A stretch of 30,878 nt of DNA, from positions 1-30,878 of IMG/VR virus record IMGVR_UViG_3300050033_000072; one strand, 5' to 3'. Made by a program: the position numbers and the translations under genes. This document shows, in pieces, positions 1 to 8,079 of the stretch. Origin of the DNA: a virus. How positions within the stretch are numbered: the first letter of the stretch is position 1; each line of letters opens with the position of its first letter. The notes under the pieces are model-generated. The model had not been told where the DNA came from, ran no database searches, and was given only the letters and a program-made list of their open reading frames with translations.

Positions 1-21
1 CTTGAGCACCAGGAAAGACAA

Positions 22-228
22 ATGGCACAGCTTCGTATCGACCTGGAGGCCGGCAAGAAAGAGCGACTCGCGCAGTACGCGGAGATCACGTCCAGACTTG
101 CCGCGATTTCTGGAGCGCAGGACACGAGTCAAGCTTTGATAAACGGCAAACTGGATACCTTGAAGCAGATGCTTTTGGACCATGAAAACAACACGGGCAC
201 CGGCCCCGGGGCAAGTACAGACAAATAA
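22..228 (+). CDS. small protein upstream of large terminase
   Basis: A 68-residue, charged, mostly helical protein (MAQLRIDLEAGKKERLAQYA at the N-terminus). The reading frame is open to the left edge of the window, so it could be the end of a longer gene, but AGGA seven bases before the ATG supports a start here. Its stop shares one base with the terminase start (TAATG), so the two are probably translationally coupled. Position immediately before the large terminase would suit a small terminase subunit or a remnant of one. No helix-turn-helix or other recognisable domain is visible, so the function is not assigned. Confidence 0.6.
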   Translation: MAQLRIDLEAGKKERLAQYAEITSRLAAISGAQDTSQALINGKLDTLKQMLLDHENNTGTGPGASTDK

Positions 229-1886
229 TGGAACTGACACCTGAACAACGTATTGTCTGTGCCTGCGACACAAGCGTGTGGGCGATTCTTTCGGAGATTC
301 GGCTGCAAGCCAGTCTGTTTACGTTCTTAGGACGAGAGGATCAGATCGAGCCTATGCACTCTCAGGCCCGCCGCCGGTGCTATATGAAGGGCACGCAAAA
401 GGGCGTCACGGAGTTGGAAACAGTCTTGCGAACTTTGCACGACATGATCTACCAACGGTTCAAGCGAGGCGTTCTGATTCTGTTCCCCACCGCCGACAAC
501 GTTCAGGACTTTTCCAAGTCCAGATTTGGACCGATCATTGATGCCAATCAAAACAGCATCGGCAAGTACGTCAAACAGGGCGGCAAGGGCACGGACACCG
601 CAGGACTAAAGAAGATTGGCGATGCGTTCCTGTACCTGCGCGGCGCCACCTTGTCGCAATCGGCGGGTAGTGGGCAGACGACAGATAAGGAATCTGCTGT
701 TCTGCGCTCTGCGCCCGTTGACTGTGTTAAGTTCGAGGAAATGGATTTGTTCGATGACGATGTTGTCGCCAAGGCTAAAGGCCGAATGGCTGATTCAAAC
801 GTCGCCGAGGAAGTCTATATCTCCAACCCAGTCATTCCGGGGCGCGGCATACACAAGATTTTTCTTCAATCCGATCAGCGGCATTGGCACCGGCGCTGCG
901 GTTGCGGGCAGTGGGTGTCAGCGGAACTGACATTCCCCGATTGCGTCAAACTGCGTCCTGACGGCACGGGCTACATCGGTTGCCCTAAGTGCGGCAGTGA
1001 CGTTGGTGCTCGTTCTGGAAGACAGGGCAAGTGGATTCCCGCCTGTCCTGAAAAGTCAGATTACATGCACGGCTATCGCATGAGCCACTTGACATCATGC
1101 GCACTGATGAACGACCCGGCAGAGATACTTAAGGATTTCCAGAATCCACCGCAGGGCAACATATCCGACGTGTACCGGCTTCGGCTTGGCCTGCCGCACG
1201 TCTCGGTTGAGGATCAGTTATTGCATGGCATGGTGCAGGAGTGCATGGGCAACGATATCATGCCGATGCACGACGAAGGCCCGAACTGCATGGGTGTGGA
1301 CATCGGCAAGATGAAGCACATAGTCATTGGTCGGCGTGACGGCGCTAACCATTACCAGATACTCAAGGCTGTGCGAGTTTCGGACTGGAACGACATCCAC
1401 GATTTGGCGCAGAAATACAACGTCCGCAATGGTGTTATCGACATACGTCCGTATGAGGATGAGGCACATAAGTTCCAGAAAGCCGAACACTACCGAATCT
1501 TCCTGTGCCAGTACGTTGAGACGGTCAAGCAGGAGCCGGAGTTTAGCGATGTCACGGGAATAGTTAAGGCATACCGTACTGGCATCATGGACGCCACGCA
1601 CAAGTTGTTTTCTGAACGCAGAACTACCTTGCCGCGCATGTGCGACGAAATGAAGATATTCACCGAGCAGGTGTGCAACCCCGCAAAGGTACTGGAAACG
1701 AATAAGCGAACTGGCATTGCCGTGTACCGCTACATCAGCGATGATGGCTATGACCACTACCGACATGCGATGAATTACTTTCTTCTGGCAACGCAGGGCA
1801 CCAGAATTGTCCGGTCGGGTTCGTCTGGCGAAAGAGGTTCAGTACTTGAATTTGCCGACAACGATTACGATTTGGCGGCTTTATAA
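228..1886 (+). CDS. phage terminase large subunit (GpA-like)
   Basis: 552 residues. This is the DNA-packaging motor, ATPase plus nuclease. A deviant Walker A (KGTQKGVTE, K54) replaces the classic GKT, in the style of lambda GpA, where the lysine comes first. A Walker B-like strand follows (VDCVKFEEMD, about 164-173). A CxC...CxxC zinc-binding knuckle sits at C224/C226 and C252/C255. The C-terminal nuclease half shows acidic residues expected of an RNase H-like fold: D358 (GVDIG), D405 with E410/E412 (GVIDIRPYEDEAHKF) and D509 (DHYRHAMNYF). Length fits the family. It starts on the stop codon of the small protein before it and opens the head-assembly operon. Confidence 0.9.
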   Translation: MELTPEQRIVCACDTSVWAILSEIRLQASLFTFLGREDQIEPMHSQARRRCYMKGTQKGVTELETVLRTLHDMIYQRFKRGVLILFPTADNVQDFSKSRFGPIIDANQNSIGKYVKQGGKGTDTAGLKKIGDAFLYLRGATLSQSAGSGQTTDKESAVLRSAPVDCVKFEEMDLFDDDVVAKAKGRMADSNVAEEVYISNPVIPGRGIHKIFLQSDQRHWHRRCGCGQWVSAELTFPDCVKLRPDGTGYIGCPKCGSDVGARSGRQGKWIPACPEKSDYMHGYRMSHLTSCALMNDPAEILKDFQNPPQGNISDVYRLRLGLPHVSVEDQLLHGMVQECMGNDIMPMHDEGPNCMGVDIGKMKHIVIGRRDGANHYQILKAVRVSDWNDIHDLAQKYNVRNGVIDIRPYEDEAHKFQKAEHYRIFLCQYVETVKQEPEFSDVTGIVKAYRTGIMDATHKLFSERRTTLPRMCDEMKIFTEQVCNPAKVLETNKRTGIAVYRYISDDGYDHYRHAMNYFLLATQGTRIVRSGSSGERGSVLEFADNDYDLAAL

Positions 1887-1896
1887 GGAACGTACA

Positions 1897-2085
1897 ATGA
1901 CAGGACTTTTTGGGAAACCATCGACGCCGAAGTTGCCGCCTGTGCCACCGCCACCTGCGGTTCCACAGGTAGGCCCGGAAACGGGCGAGTTCGCCATGAA
2001 GGAAGCCAAGCGGCGGGCGGGTTTCCAGAACACTATCCTGGCCGGCAACGTGTCGCCGGGCGGGAAGAAGGCGACCCTTGGGTAA
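1897..2085 (+). CDS. small proline-rich phage protein
   Basis: 62 residues starting at an ATG preceded by AAGGA right at the terminase stop. An upstream start at 1807 would overlap the terminase and lacks this signal. The N-terminus is a proline run (KLPPVPPPPAVP). The C-terminal half (AKRRAGFQNTILAGN then KKATLG) matches a pattern I recognise in short proteins next to portal or terminase genes of podoviruses, which carry a basic patch, STIL.G-like and ending in TLLG-like. The family has no established function that I know of; a minor head or head-tail role is an inference from position. Confidence 0.7.
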   Translation: MTGLFGKPSTPKLPPVPPPPAVPQVGPETGEFAMKEAKRRAGFQNTILAGNVSPGGKKATLG

Positions 2086-2182
2086 TTCTTGTCCCATCCC
2101 GCTGGATGAAGTTGGCCCCGGCGAGGACTGGGATGGTTCGACCGATGATGCAATGAGTTGGAGCGACGAAGGCGAATGAAGT

Positions 2183-2635
2183 TCATATTGATTTACCATG
2201 AATGATACAATGACATCTACGGCACAATGGAATAACATTCAAGCGATGTTCTCTCCTGTAACTTACATGGTGATATTCCAATGCTGTGTCATTGCAGTGC
2301 GCACATTGCAATGTTGTGACTTTGGGCAATTTGCCTGTCTTGACGGCATACAATACCGCCTTATTCGCACTATAAATGTCGGGATGCGCCCGTTGTCTTT
2401 GGATGGCGTTTCTAAGAGTGTACGCTTTACCGGTGGCAGTCTGTTTCCAAGTTCTTGCGTTTTTACGTCGTACTTCTTTGCCATGAAAAGATCGTCGGTA
2501 CGTTTGCTGTCGCGTGCGTACGCATTCCTTGCATTCAGACTCATAATGCAATCGTGTTTTATGAAATCTGAATTGAGAAATGTCTTTGAGTTGATTGCAC
2601 ACAGTGCATGTCTTTGCTACCATAACTTTAGCCAT
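2183..2635 (-). CDS. HNH endonuclease, probable homing type
   Basis: 150 residues on the strand opposite to the surrounding operon. The N-terminus carries a zinc knuckle, C10xxC13 and C35xxC38. The C-terminus is an HNH nuclease: C111xxC114, the double histidine H122-H123, N133, C138xxC141 and H146. This two-zinc-site arrangement is typical of free-standing phage HNH endonucleases. It lies alone in a gap between the terminase block and the ATP-grasp gene and does not break either, which fits an intergenic homing-endonuclease insertion. The base composition is more AT-rich than its neighbours, also suggesting separate acquisition. The target is unknown. Confidence 0.85.
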   Translation of the reverse strand: MAKVMVAKTCTVCNQLKDISQFRFHKTRLHYESECKECVRTRQQTYRRSFHGKEVRRKNARTWKQTATGKAYTLRNAIQRQRAHPDIYSANKAVLYAVKTGKLPKVTTLQCAHCNDTALEYHHVSYRREHRLNVIPLCRRCHCIIHGKSI

Positions 2636-2662
2636 GTTCGTTCCTTTGCAATGAACTGGTTA

Positions 2663-2697
2663 GAGTCAGTTGCAGACTACACATCTGCTGCTGACTC
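2663..2697. terminator. stem-loop between HNH gene and ATP-grasp gene
   Basis: Inverted repeat GAGTCAG (2663-2669) with CTGACTC (2691-2697), continuing inside as GCAGA/TCTGC around a 7-base loop. It is followed by an AT-rich stretch and then the AGGAGAAG ribosome-binding site of the next gene. It may be a terminator isolating the HNH insertion or a regulatory hairpin. No proper T-tract follows, so the role is uncertain. Confidence 0.45.
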
Positions 2698-2729
2698 GTC
2701 CTATTCTATAAATCTATCAGGAGAAGTCA

Positions 2730-4022
2730 ATGTCTAAATTCCTGATAGTTTCCAAAAGCGGCGACGAATTAGGATTAGCCCACCGCCTTCATTTGGAAGG
2801 GCACGAAGTTAAATTCTTCCTCGCAGACAAGGATGGCCCGCACCTCTATGAAGGCATTTTGCCTCGCGTTGCTGATTGGGAAACTGCCGCCAGCAAAGAT
2901 ACGGTCTTAGTCTTTGGAATGGTAGGCCTGGGCAAGAAGGCCGACGAGTTTAAGGCCAAGGGTTTCAAGGTCGTTGGTGGCTCTGTACTTGGCGATCAAC
3001 TTGAGTTAGACCGGATGTTCGGACTGTCTGTCGCCGAGAACCACGACATAGCGGTACCCGAATCCGAGGACTTCCAGGACTTCGGAAAGGGCATAGAGTA
3101 CCTCTCTGAGCAGGATGATGACACCGGCTTCGTGTTCAAGCCTGAGCACAACAAGGAAGGCGTCCGCACGTTCGTCGCGTCCAGCACCGAGCAGATGGTA
3201 GCCATGCTCGAACACGCTAAGGAAGTGTGGAAAGGCAAGGTTGACTTTGTATTACAAAAAGTCGTGGACGGGGTGGAAATATCCTCCGAAATTTGGTGCG
3301 TTAATGGAAACGTCGTCCCCGGTAGCTATAACAACACTCTTGAACAAAAGCGATTCCTCAATGGTAATCTGGGGCCAAACACGGGATGTATGGGATCAAC
3401 TGTTAAGTTCAACTTATGCCCTCGATTGTATGATGAAACTTTCGCCAAACTGAAGCCGTGGTTAAAGCAGGTGAAGTTCAATGGACCGCTCGACATTAAC
3501 TGCATCATCGACGCGGACGGAACGCCCTTCATGCTGGAATGGACCGCTCGGTTTGGGTATTCAGCGGTCTACGCTATGCTTGAAGGAATCAACATGCCGC
3601 TGGGCGAGTTCCTGTCTGCACTCGCGTCAGGTGCAGTTCCCAGCCTACAGCCGAAAGACCAATGGTGCGGAGCCTTGCGATTGACAATGCCGCCGTACCC
3701 GCACGTAGAGAACGCCCCGGAGTGCGAGGGCTTGCCGATCATCGGCCTGGACATGGAATCAGAGCACGTATGGCCGTTAGATGTGATGGAACGGGACGGC
3801 AAGATACTCTGTTCCGGCTTCGATGGCATCGTGTGTGAGTTATCCGATTCCGCCGATGACCTGGACAACCTCTGGGGCCAACTATTCGATAGCGCCAAAC
3901 AGTTGCAGGTGCCGGAAATGCAGATGCGCACGGACATATGCATGGACGTGCAGCAGCGTGTTGATGAGCTTATCGACCTTGGCTATGCCGATTCCGCCGA
4001 GGCCCTTGAAGGATCGGAGTAG
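2730..4022 (+). CDS. ATP-grasp enzyme, PurD-like
   Basis: 430 residues, the usual length of PurD (phosphoribosylamine-glycine ligase). The ATP-grasp signature of that family is present in order: an N-terminal Rossmann-like part, the nucleotide-binding lysine in FVFKPEHN (K137), VDGVEIS (about 180-186), the glycine loop GPNTGCMGS (215-223) and the metal-site block PLDINCII...FMLEWTARFG (E270, R274). In PurD the last block reads E.NARFG, so N is replaced by T272 here. ATP-grasp enzymes join a carboxylate to an amine using ATP; the substrate here is unknown. A complete purine pathway is not near it. It sits between terminase and portal and has its own strong AGGAGAAG site. Confidence 0.8.
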   Translation: MSKFLIVSKSGDELGLAHRLHLEGHEVKFFLADKDGPHLYEGILPRVADWETAASKDTVLVFGMVGLGKKADEFKAKGFKVVGGSVLGDQLELDRMFGLSVAENHDIAVPESEDFQDFGKGIEYLSEQDDDTGFVFKPEHNKEGVRTFVASSTEQMVAMLEHAKEVWKGKVDFVLQKVVDGVEISSEIWCVNGNVVPGSYNNTLEQKRFLNGNLGPNTGCMGSTVKFNLCPRLYDETFAKLKPWLKQVKFNGPLDINCIIDADGTPFMLEWTARFGYSAVYAMLEGINMPLGEFLSALASGAVPSLQPKDQWCGALRLTMPPYPHVENAPECEGLPIIGLDMESEHVWPLDVMERDGKILCSGFDGIVCELSDSADDLDNLWGQLFDSAKQLQVPEMQMRTDICMDVQQRVDELIDLGYADSAEALEGSE

Positions 4023-4027
4023 ATTGT

Positions 4028-5746
4028 ATGAGTGAAATCGCTCAAGAGATTATCAAAATGCGGGACAAAGAGAAGCAGAAGGCACAGGGTTTTTGGTACA
4101 ACCTCTGGCAACCTGCCGCTGATCTATTCTGCCCGCGCGAAGATCAGATCAACACAACCCGTACGCCAGGTGAGGACAAGTCCGCGAGATTGACTGACAA
4201 CACTGGTGTGCGTTCCGCCAAGAAATGTGCCTCTGGCATGTTTGGCGTCAATTTCCCGTTCGGGATCAGGACGATAGGCGTCAAGGTAAAAAACCAGCGA
4301 ATCGGGGAACTGCCCAAGGTTAAGGAGTGGCGAAGGCTGGCCAGCGAGTTGCTATACGAGGACATCTTCGATTCCAACTTTTCGAAGCAGGCAAACGAGG
4401 CGCTTCTATCTGAAATCGTGTTCGGCACGGGCAACCTGTTTTCGGAGTGGGACGCCAAGGCTGGATGTCTCAATTTTAAGGAACACGCTATCTCGACGTA
4501 CACCATGAAGGAGAACAATCATGGCGACGTTGACACGATGATCTTGACGTTCAAATATACCACCCGCCAGGCGATTCAGCAGTTCGGCGCGGAAAATCTG
4601 GACTCGAAGATCGTCACGGACGCCAGTGAACTGAAGGGCGAATCCAACAAGTACGAATTCATCTACGTGGTTCGCCCCCGCACGGAATTAAATCCGCTCA
4701 TGGGCGACAACAAGAACTGGCCGTTCGAGTCGGTTTACGTGGATGTCAAGGCCGAGGAAGTCATTAAAGGCGTCAATCCAGCCGGGGACGAGAATGAGGC
4801 CGGCTTCAAGGAATTCCCGTTCCATGTGGCGCGATGGGAAAAGGGCAGTAACGAGAAGTGGGGCCGTGGTCCTGGCACCGACAATCTGGCCGATTGCCGG
4901 ATGCTTCAGAAGATGTTTGCCGACTTCATCCACATGTGCAACGTCGCCGGACTTCCGCCGACAGAGGTTCTTGAGGCGTTCGAGGGCAAGCCGAACATGC
5001 AGCCCGGCGGTGTCAACCGCGTTCAGCAAATGGGAAGTATACGAGGCATAGACAAGACCGCCCTTGGCGACATACGTGCGGTCTGGGAAGCCATAATCGA
5101 ACAGCGTAAGCGGCTCGAAGAAGCGTTCTATCTCAACGTTTTCCAGCCTATAACACAGGTTGAGGGTACGCACCGGACAGCGTTCGAGATGCAACAGCGG
5201 GCACAGGAAGCCATGAAGCAGCTTGCGTTGCCACAGGCCAACCTTGTAAGCGACTTCTTTTCGCCGTGCTTCATCAGGTGCTTACTGTTGGAAATCCGCT
5301 GGGGTCGCATCCCTTACCCGCCGATGGAGTTGATGAAGGTCGTTAGAAGGACCAAGACGGAAGTTGAAATCGATGTGGATGCTGACCAGCTTGGCATCGA
5401 GTACACCGGCCCGATTACCCTTGCCCTACAAAACCAGCAGGCCACCGGATTCCAGCAATGGCTTGAGATTATGGTGCAAGCCGTTCAAGGAACGCAAGAC
5501 CCGTCCATCATGGATAATGTCAATCTTGACGATGGATTCCAAACGCTCGGTGAGGCGCTCGGCGTGAAGTCAACCACGATAGCGACCGCCGAACAGATCG
5601 CCGCGAAGAGGGCGGCAAGGCAAAAGCAGCAGCAGACCCAGGCCGCGTTGCAGCAGGCCGAAGTCGCGGCTAAGGCGTACAAGAGTGCTAGTGGAGCACC
5701 CGAGCCCGGAAGCCCGGCTGAAGCGTTGATGGGAGCTAAGCAATAA
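4028..5746 (+). CDS. portal protein (T7 gp8-like head-tail connector)
   Basis: 572 residues, close to T7 gp8. It forms the dodecameric ring at the capsid vertex through which DNA is packaged and ejected. Recognisable stretches are the N-terminal LWQPAADLFCPRED with a following TDNTGVRSAKKCASGM, the central FHVARWEKGSNEKWGRGPG with LADCRMLQKM, and the C-terminal THRTAFEMQQRAQEA helix. The C-terminal 60 residues are rich in Q and A, as often in this family. GGAG at the end of the upstream gene provides its ribosome-binding site. The stop shares a base with the next start (TAATG). Confidence 0.92.
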   Translation: MSEIAQEIIKMRDKEKQKAQGFWYNLWQPAADLFCPREDQINTTRTPGEDKSARLTDNTGVRSAKKCASGMFGVNFPFGIRTIGVKVKNQRIGELPKVKEWRRLASELLYEDIFDSNFSKQANEALLSEIVFGTGNLFSEWDAKAGCLNFKEHAISTYTMKENNHGDVDTMILTFKYTTRQAIQQFGAENLDSKIVTDASELKGESNKYEFIYVVRPRTELNPLMGDNKNWPFESVYVDVKAEEVIKGVNPAGDENEAGFKEFPFHVARWEKGSNEKWGRGPGTDNLADCRMLQKMFADFIHMCNVAGLPPTEVLEAFEGKPNMQPGGVNRVQQMGSIRGIDKTALGDIRAVWEAIIEQRKRLEEAFYLNVFQPITQVEGTHRTAFEMQQRAQEAMKQLALPQANLVSDFFSPCFIRCLLLEIRWGRIPYPPMELMKVVRRTKTEVEIDVDADQLGIEYTGPITLALQNQQATGFQQWLEIMVQAVQGTQDPSIMDNVNLDDGFQTLGEALGVKSTTIATAEQIAAKRAARQKQQQTQAALQQAEVAAKAYKSASGAPEPGSPAEALMGAKQ

Positions 5747-6006
5747 TGGACGAAAAGATAAAAGTTATCCAGGCTTATCAGACGTGCTTCTCGACGGACG
5801 CCGGCAAGAGCGTGTTGGAGCACCTGAAATGGCTCGTCCATTACAACCGTTGCCATATAACAACCGATGGCCCGATTGACCCGAACAGACTCATTGCCGA
5901 CGAAGCAAGGCGAGGTCTTGTGCTTGGAATCATAACCAAGGTCGAGGCGAACCCCGACGAGTCCAAGCCAGAATTCGCCATAACAGAGGATATGAATAAT
6001 GGTTGA
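5746..6006 (+). CDS. Bbp19-like small phage protein
   Basis: 86 residues. It resembles the Bbp19-like family of short phage proteins, with a pattern of a phenylalanine-containing start, GKSVLEHLKWLV, then a D/P-rich turn and EARRGLVLGIIT. Such proteins regularly sit just after the portal gene. Bbp19 was described as a structural protein of Bordetella phages, but its exact role is not clear. The start codon overlaps the portal stop by one base and the 3' end overlaps the scaffold gene by eight bases, so it is translated as part of the head operon. Confidence 0.7.
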   Translation: MDEKIKVIQAYQTCFSTDAGKSVLEHLKWLVHYNRCHITTDGPIDPNRLIADEARRGLVLGIITKVEANPDESKPEFAITEDMNNG

Positions 6007-6886
6007 TGCAATTGAGACACCCGCAGCCGCTCCCGCACCGGAAGTGACACCTGCGGCCTCGCCCGTAGCCGCAGCTACCGCACCAGATGTTGTGTCGTTC
6101 CTGAACTCGGACGGAACGTTCAAGGAAGGTTGGCAAGAGGCTCTTGTGCCAGAGGACTTCCGTGGACTACGCGCCTATGGCACGTTCACTGACCTGAAGG
6201 GCTTGCTCAAGCAAGTCGGCAATCAGGACAAGGTATTGTCCAGGAACGGGCGAACCATCGTACCACCTTCCGATGACGCCACGCCGACCGAGAAGGATAT
6301 GTTCTACGAAGCCCTTGGTCGCCCCAAGGAGGCTAGTGGCTACAAGATCGAAGTGCCGCAAGGCATGGAAGTCAACAAGGAAAACTTGGCGGATATGCAG
6401 GCGCGGGCATACAAGGCCGGGCTGACACAGGCGCAGTTTAAGGAATTAGTATCCTACAACAATGAGATCGTGGCAAAGAACGCCGAAGCCGCCAAGACGC
6501 AACAGGAAGCCCAGCGGGTTGCCACCGAAAACGACCTCAAGAAGGAATGGGGCGCGGCATTCCCAGAAATGATGGCGATAGCGAACCAGATGATTGCCCA
6601 CAACGTCCCGGAAGCCGAACAGCCTGAATTGCTGGCCGCAATAGGCAACAGCAAGGCGGCGGCTAAGTTCCTGGCGACCATCGGAAGGAAGTTTACCGAG
6701 GCCAAGGGCGTCAACCTGGACGGAGCCAGCACGGTTGCCATGACGCCGGCAGAGGCCAGCGCCAAGGCTGATGAACTGATTGCGGAGCAAGTCAATGATC
6801 CCAAGATGCGAAGTATGAACCCGGCGAAGTACGAAAGACTTAACGTGGAGATACGACGGTTGAAGGAAATGGCAATCGTCAAGTAG
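5999..6886 (+). CDS. capsid scaffolding protein
   Basis: 295 residues. An Ala/Pro-rich N-terminus leads to a D..FKEGWQEAL...EDFRG block, a GRPKEASGYKI segment and a long charged helical C-terminal half ending in EIRRLKEMAIVK. This architecture, and the location directly before the major capsid gene, are typical of podovirus scaffolding proteins. These direct procapsid assembly and leave before or during packaging. No protease domain is visible. The start overlaps the preceding gene by eight bases. The 149-base gap after it holds a short perfect stem-loop (6936-6952) and the AAGGAAA site of the capsid gene. Confidence 0.85.
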   Translation: MVDAIETPAAAPAPEVTPAASPVAAATAPDVVSFLNSDGTFKEGWQEALVPEDFRGLRAYGTFTDLKGLLKQVGNQDKVLSRNGRTIVPPSDDATPTEKDMFYEALGRPKEASGYKIEVPQGMEVNKENLADMQARAYKAGLTQAQFKELVSYNNEIVAKNAEAAKTQQEAQRVATENDLKKEWGAAFPEMMAIANQMIAHNVPEAEQPELLAAIGNSKAAAKFLATIGRKFTEAKGVNLDGASTVAMTPAEASAKADELIAEQVNDPKMRSMNPAKYERLNVEIRRLKEMAIVK

Positions 6887-7035
6887 CAGATACGACCGAC
6901 ACGCCGTAAGGCCCGGCACTGGCGAGTGAGAACGCAGCGTCCAGCAGACGCTAAATGCAGCGACGGCCCCTTGTGGATAACCAGAGCGAAACGTGTTGCA
7001 CATGACAAGTAAACACTCACACAAGGAAAAGAATT

Positions 7036-7992
7036 ATGCCACAAGTGTACAATCTGGACGAGGCTTTCGCTTCGGAGTATAGCAGCAGGCTGTATCTGAC
7101 AGCACAACAGAAGGGCAACGTTCTTCGCCCTTACATGGACTTCGAGCCACTCAATTCCGCCGCGAGTCTGTTTTACGACACACTCTCGCCGTCCGAGGCA
7201 CCGACCCCTGGAGTGACCCTGCACGGTGATACGCCAGTTGTCGAAAACAACTTCGGAGTGCGCATGCTGACACCGGCACTCTGGGAAACCGGGCACCTAC
7301 TGGACAAGGACAGGTACGCCCGCCTCAAGATCAACCCGCAAGGCAGCATCCTGTCCAACGACGCCGAGGCGTTCGGGCGGTTCGTGGATTCGCAAATCAT
7401 CGCTGCCGCTCTGGGTATCGCCTACACAGGCAAGAACGGCACTGGCCCGCAAGTCACCCTATACCAGGGTTCGCAGGGTATCAATGGCGACGGTACGACT
7501 TCCGCCGTTGGTACGTTGCCAGCCGTGGCGACTGTAGCACCCATGACTCTGAACAAGATTCGCTCCATGTCTCTCTTGTGCGACAGGGCCAACATGGGCG
7601 GGAATCGTATCTGGGTTGTTGACCCAGGCGACATCATCGCTATGTTGGGAATCCTGCAAATCACGAATAGTGACTACAACACCGTAAAGGCGTTGGCGCA
7701 GGGCGAGATCGACACGTTCATGGGCTTCAAGTTCGTCAAGCTGAACGGCCTGCCGCTGGACGCTGCAACTGGCACGGCAACCAGGACGTTCGTGTTTGAG
7801 GCGAACAAGGCCCTCAAGATGGTCGAACTGTCGAAGATGACCACGGATATCGCCCCTGACCCCACCAAGAGGTTCAACACCCGCATCTACTCCAAGATCG
7901 ACTTTGGGGTGGGCCGGACGGAAGAGGCCATTGTCCATGAGTGCCTGAACACCTACGCGTTCACGGCAGCCACGGCGATTGCCAGCCAGTAG
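7036..7992 (+). CDS. major capsid protein
   Basis: 318 residues. It forms the icosahedral shell, presumably with the HK97 fold used by all tailed phages. Supporting features are the acidic N-terminal region, the middle block around LLDKDRYARLKINPQGS, the strand IWVVDPGDIIAML followed by QGEIDTFMGFKFVKLNGLP, a pattern widespread in podovirus capsid proteins, and a C-terminal DFGVGRTEEAIVHE. It is preceded by an AAGGAAAA ribosome-binding site in a spacer long enough for a promoter, although none is obvious. It is followed by a stem-loop that could adjust downstream expression. Confidence 0.88.
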   Translation: MPQVYNLDEAFASEYSSRLYLTAQQKGNVLRPYMDFEPLNSAASLFYDTLSPSEAPTPGVTLHGDTPVVENNFGVRMLTPALWETGHLLDKDRYARLKINPQGSILSNDAEAFGRFVDSQIIAAALGIAYTGKNGTGPQVTLYQGSQGINGDGTTSAVGTLPAVATVAPMTLNKIRSMSLLCDRANMGGNRIWVVDPGDIIAMLGILQITNSDYNTVKALAQGEIDTFMGFKFVKLNGLPLDAATGTATRTFVFEANKALKMVELSKMTTDIAPDPTKRFNTRIYSKIDFGVGRTEEAIVHECLNTYAFTAATAIASQ

Positions 7993-8008
7993 TTCTGACG
8001 CAATGAGT

Positions 8009-8040
8009 ACCCCGTTCCATGCTATGGGCTTGGACCGGGT
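8009..8040 (+). terminator. weak stem-loop after capsid gene
   Basis: CCCGTTCCA (8011-8019) pairs with TGGACCGGG (8031-8039) with one mismatch and an 11-base loop, just after the capsid stop. Only a few T residues follow. A partial terminator or mRNA-stability hairpin is plausible for a highly expressed gene. It was not folded computationally. Confidence 0.35.
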
Positions 8041-8079
8041 TTCGATAAAACGTAAACCGTTTTTTGAAAGGAATGTATC

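Noticed and set aside
1897-2179. Programmed frameshift extending the 62-residue protein
   Set aside because: The protein already ends with the KATLG-type terminus expected of its family, and no clear slippery heptamer is present at the stop.
2198-2737. 179-codon + strand frame opposite the HNH gene
   Set aside because: It lies antisense to a gene with clear HNH motifs, has no family resemblance and overlaps the ATP-grasp start.
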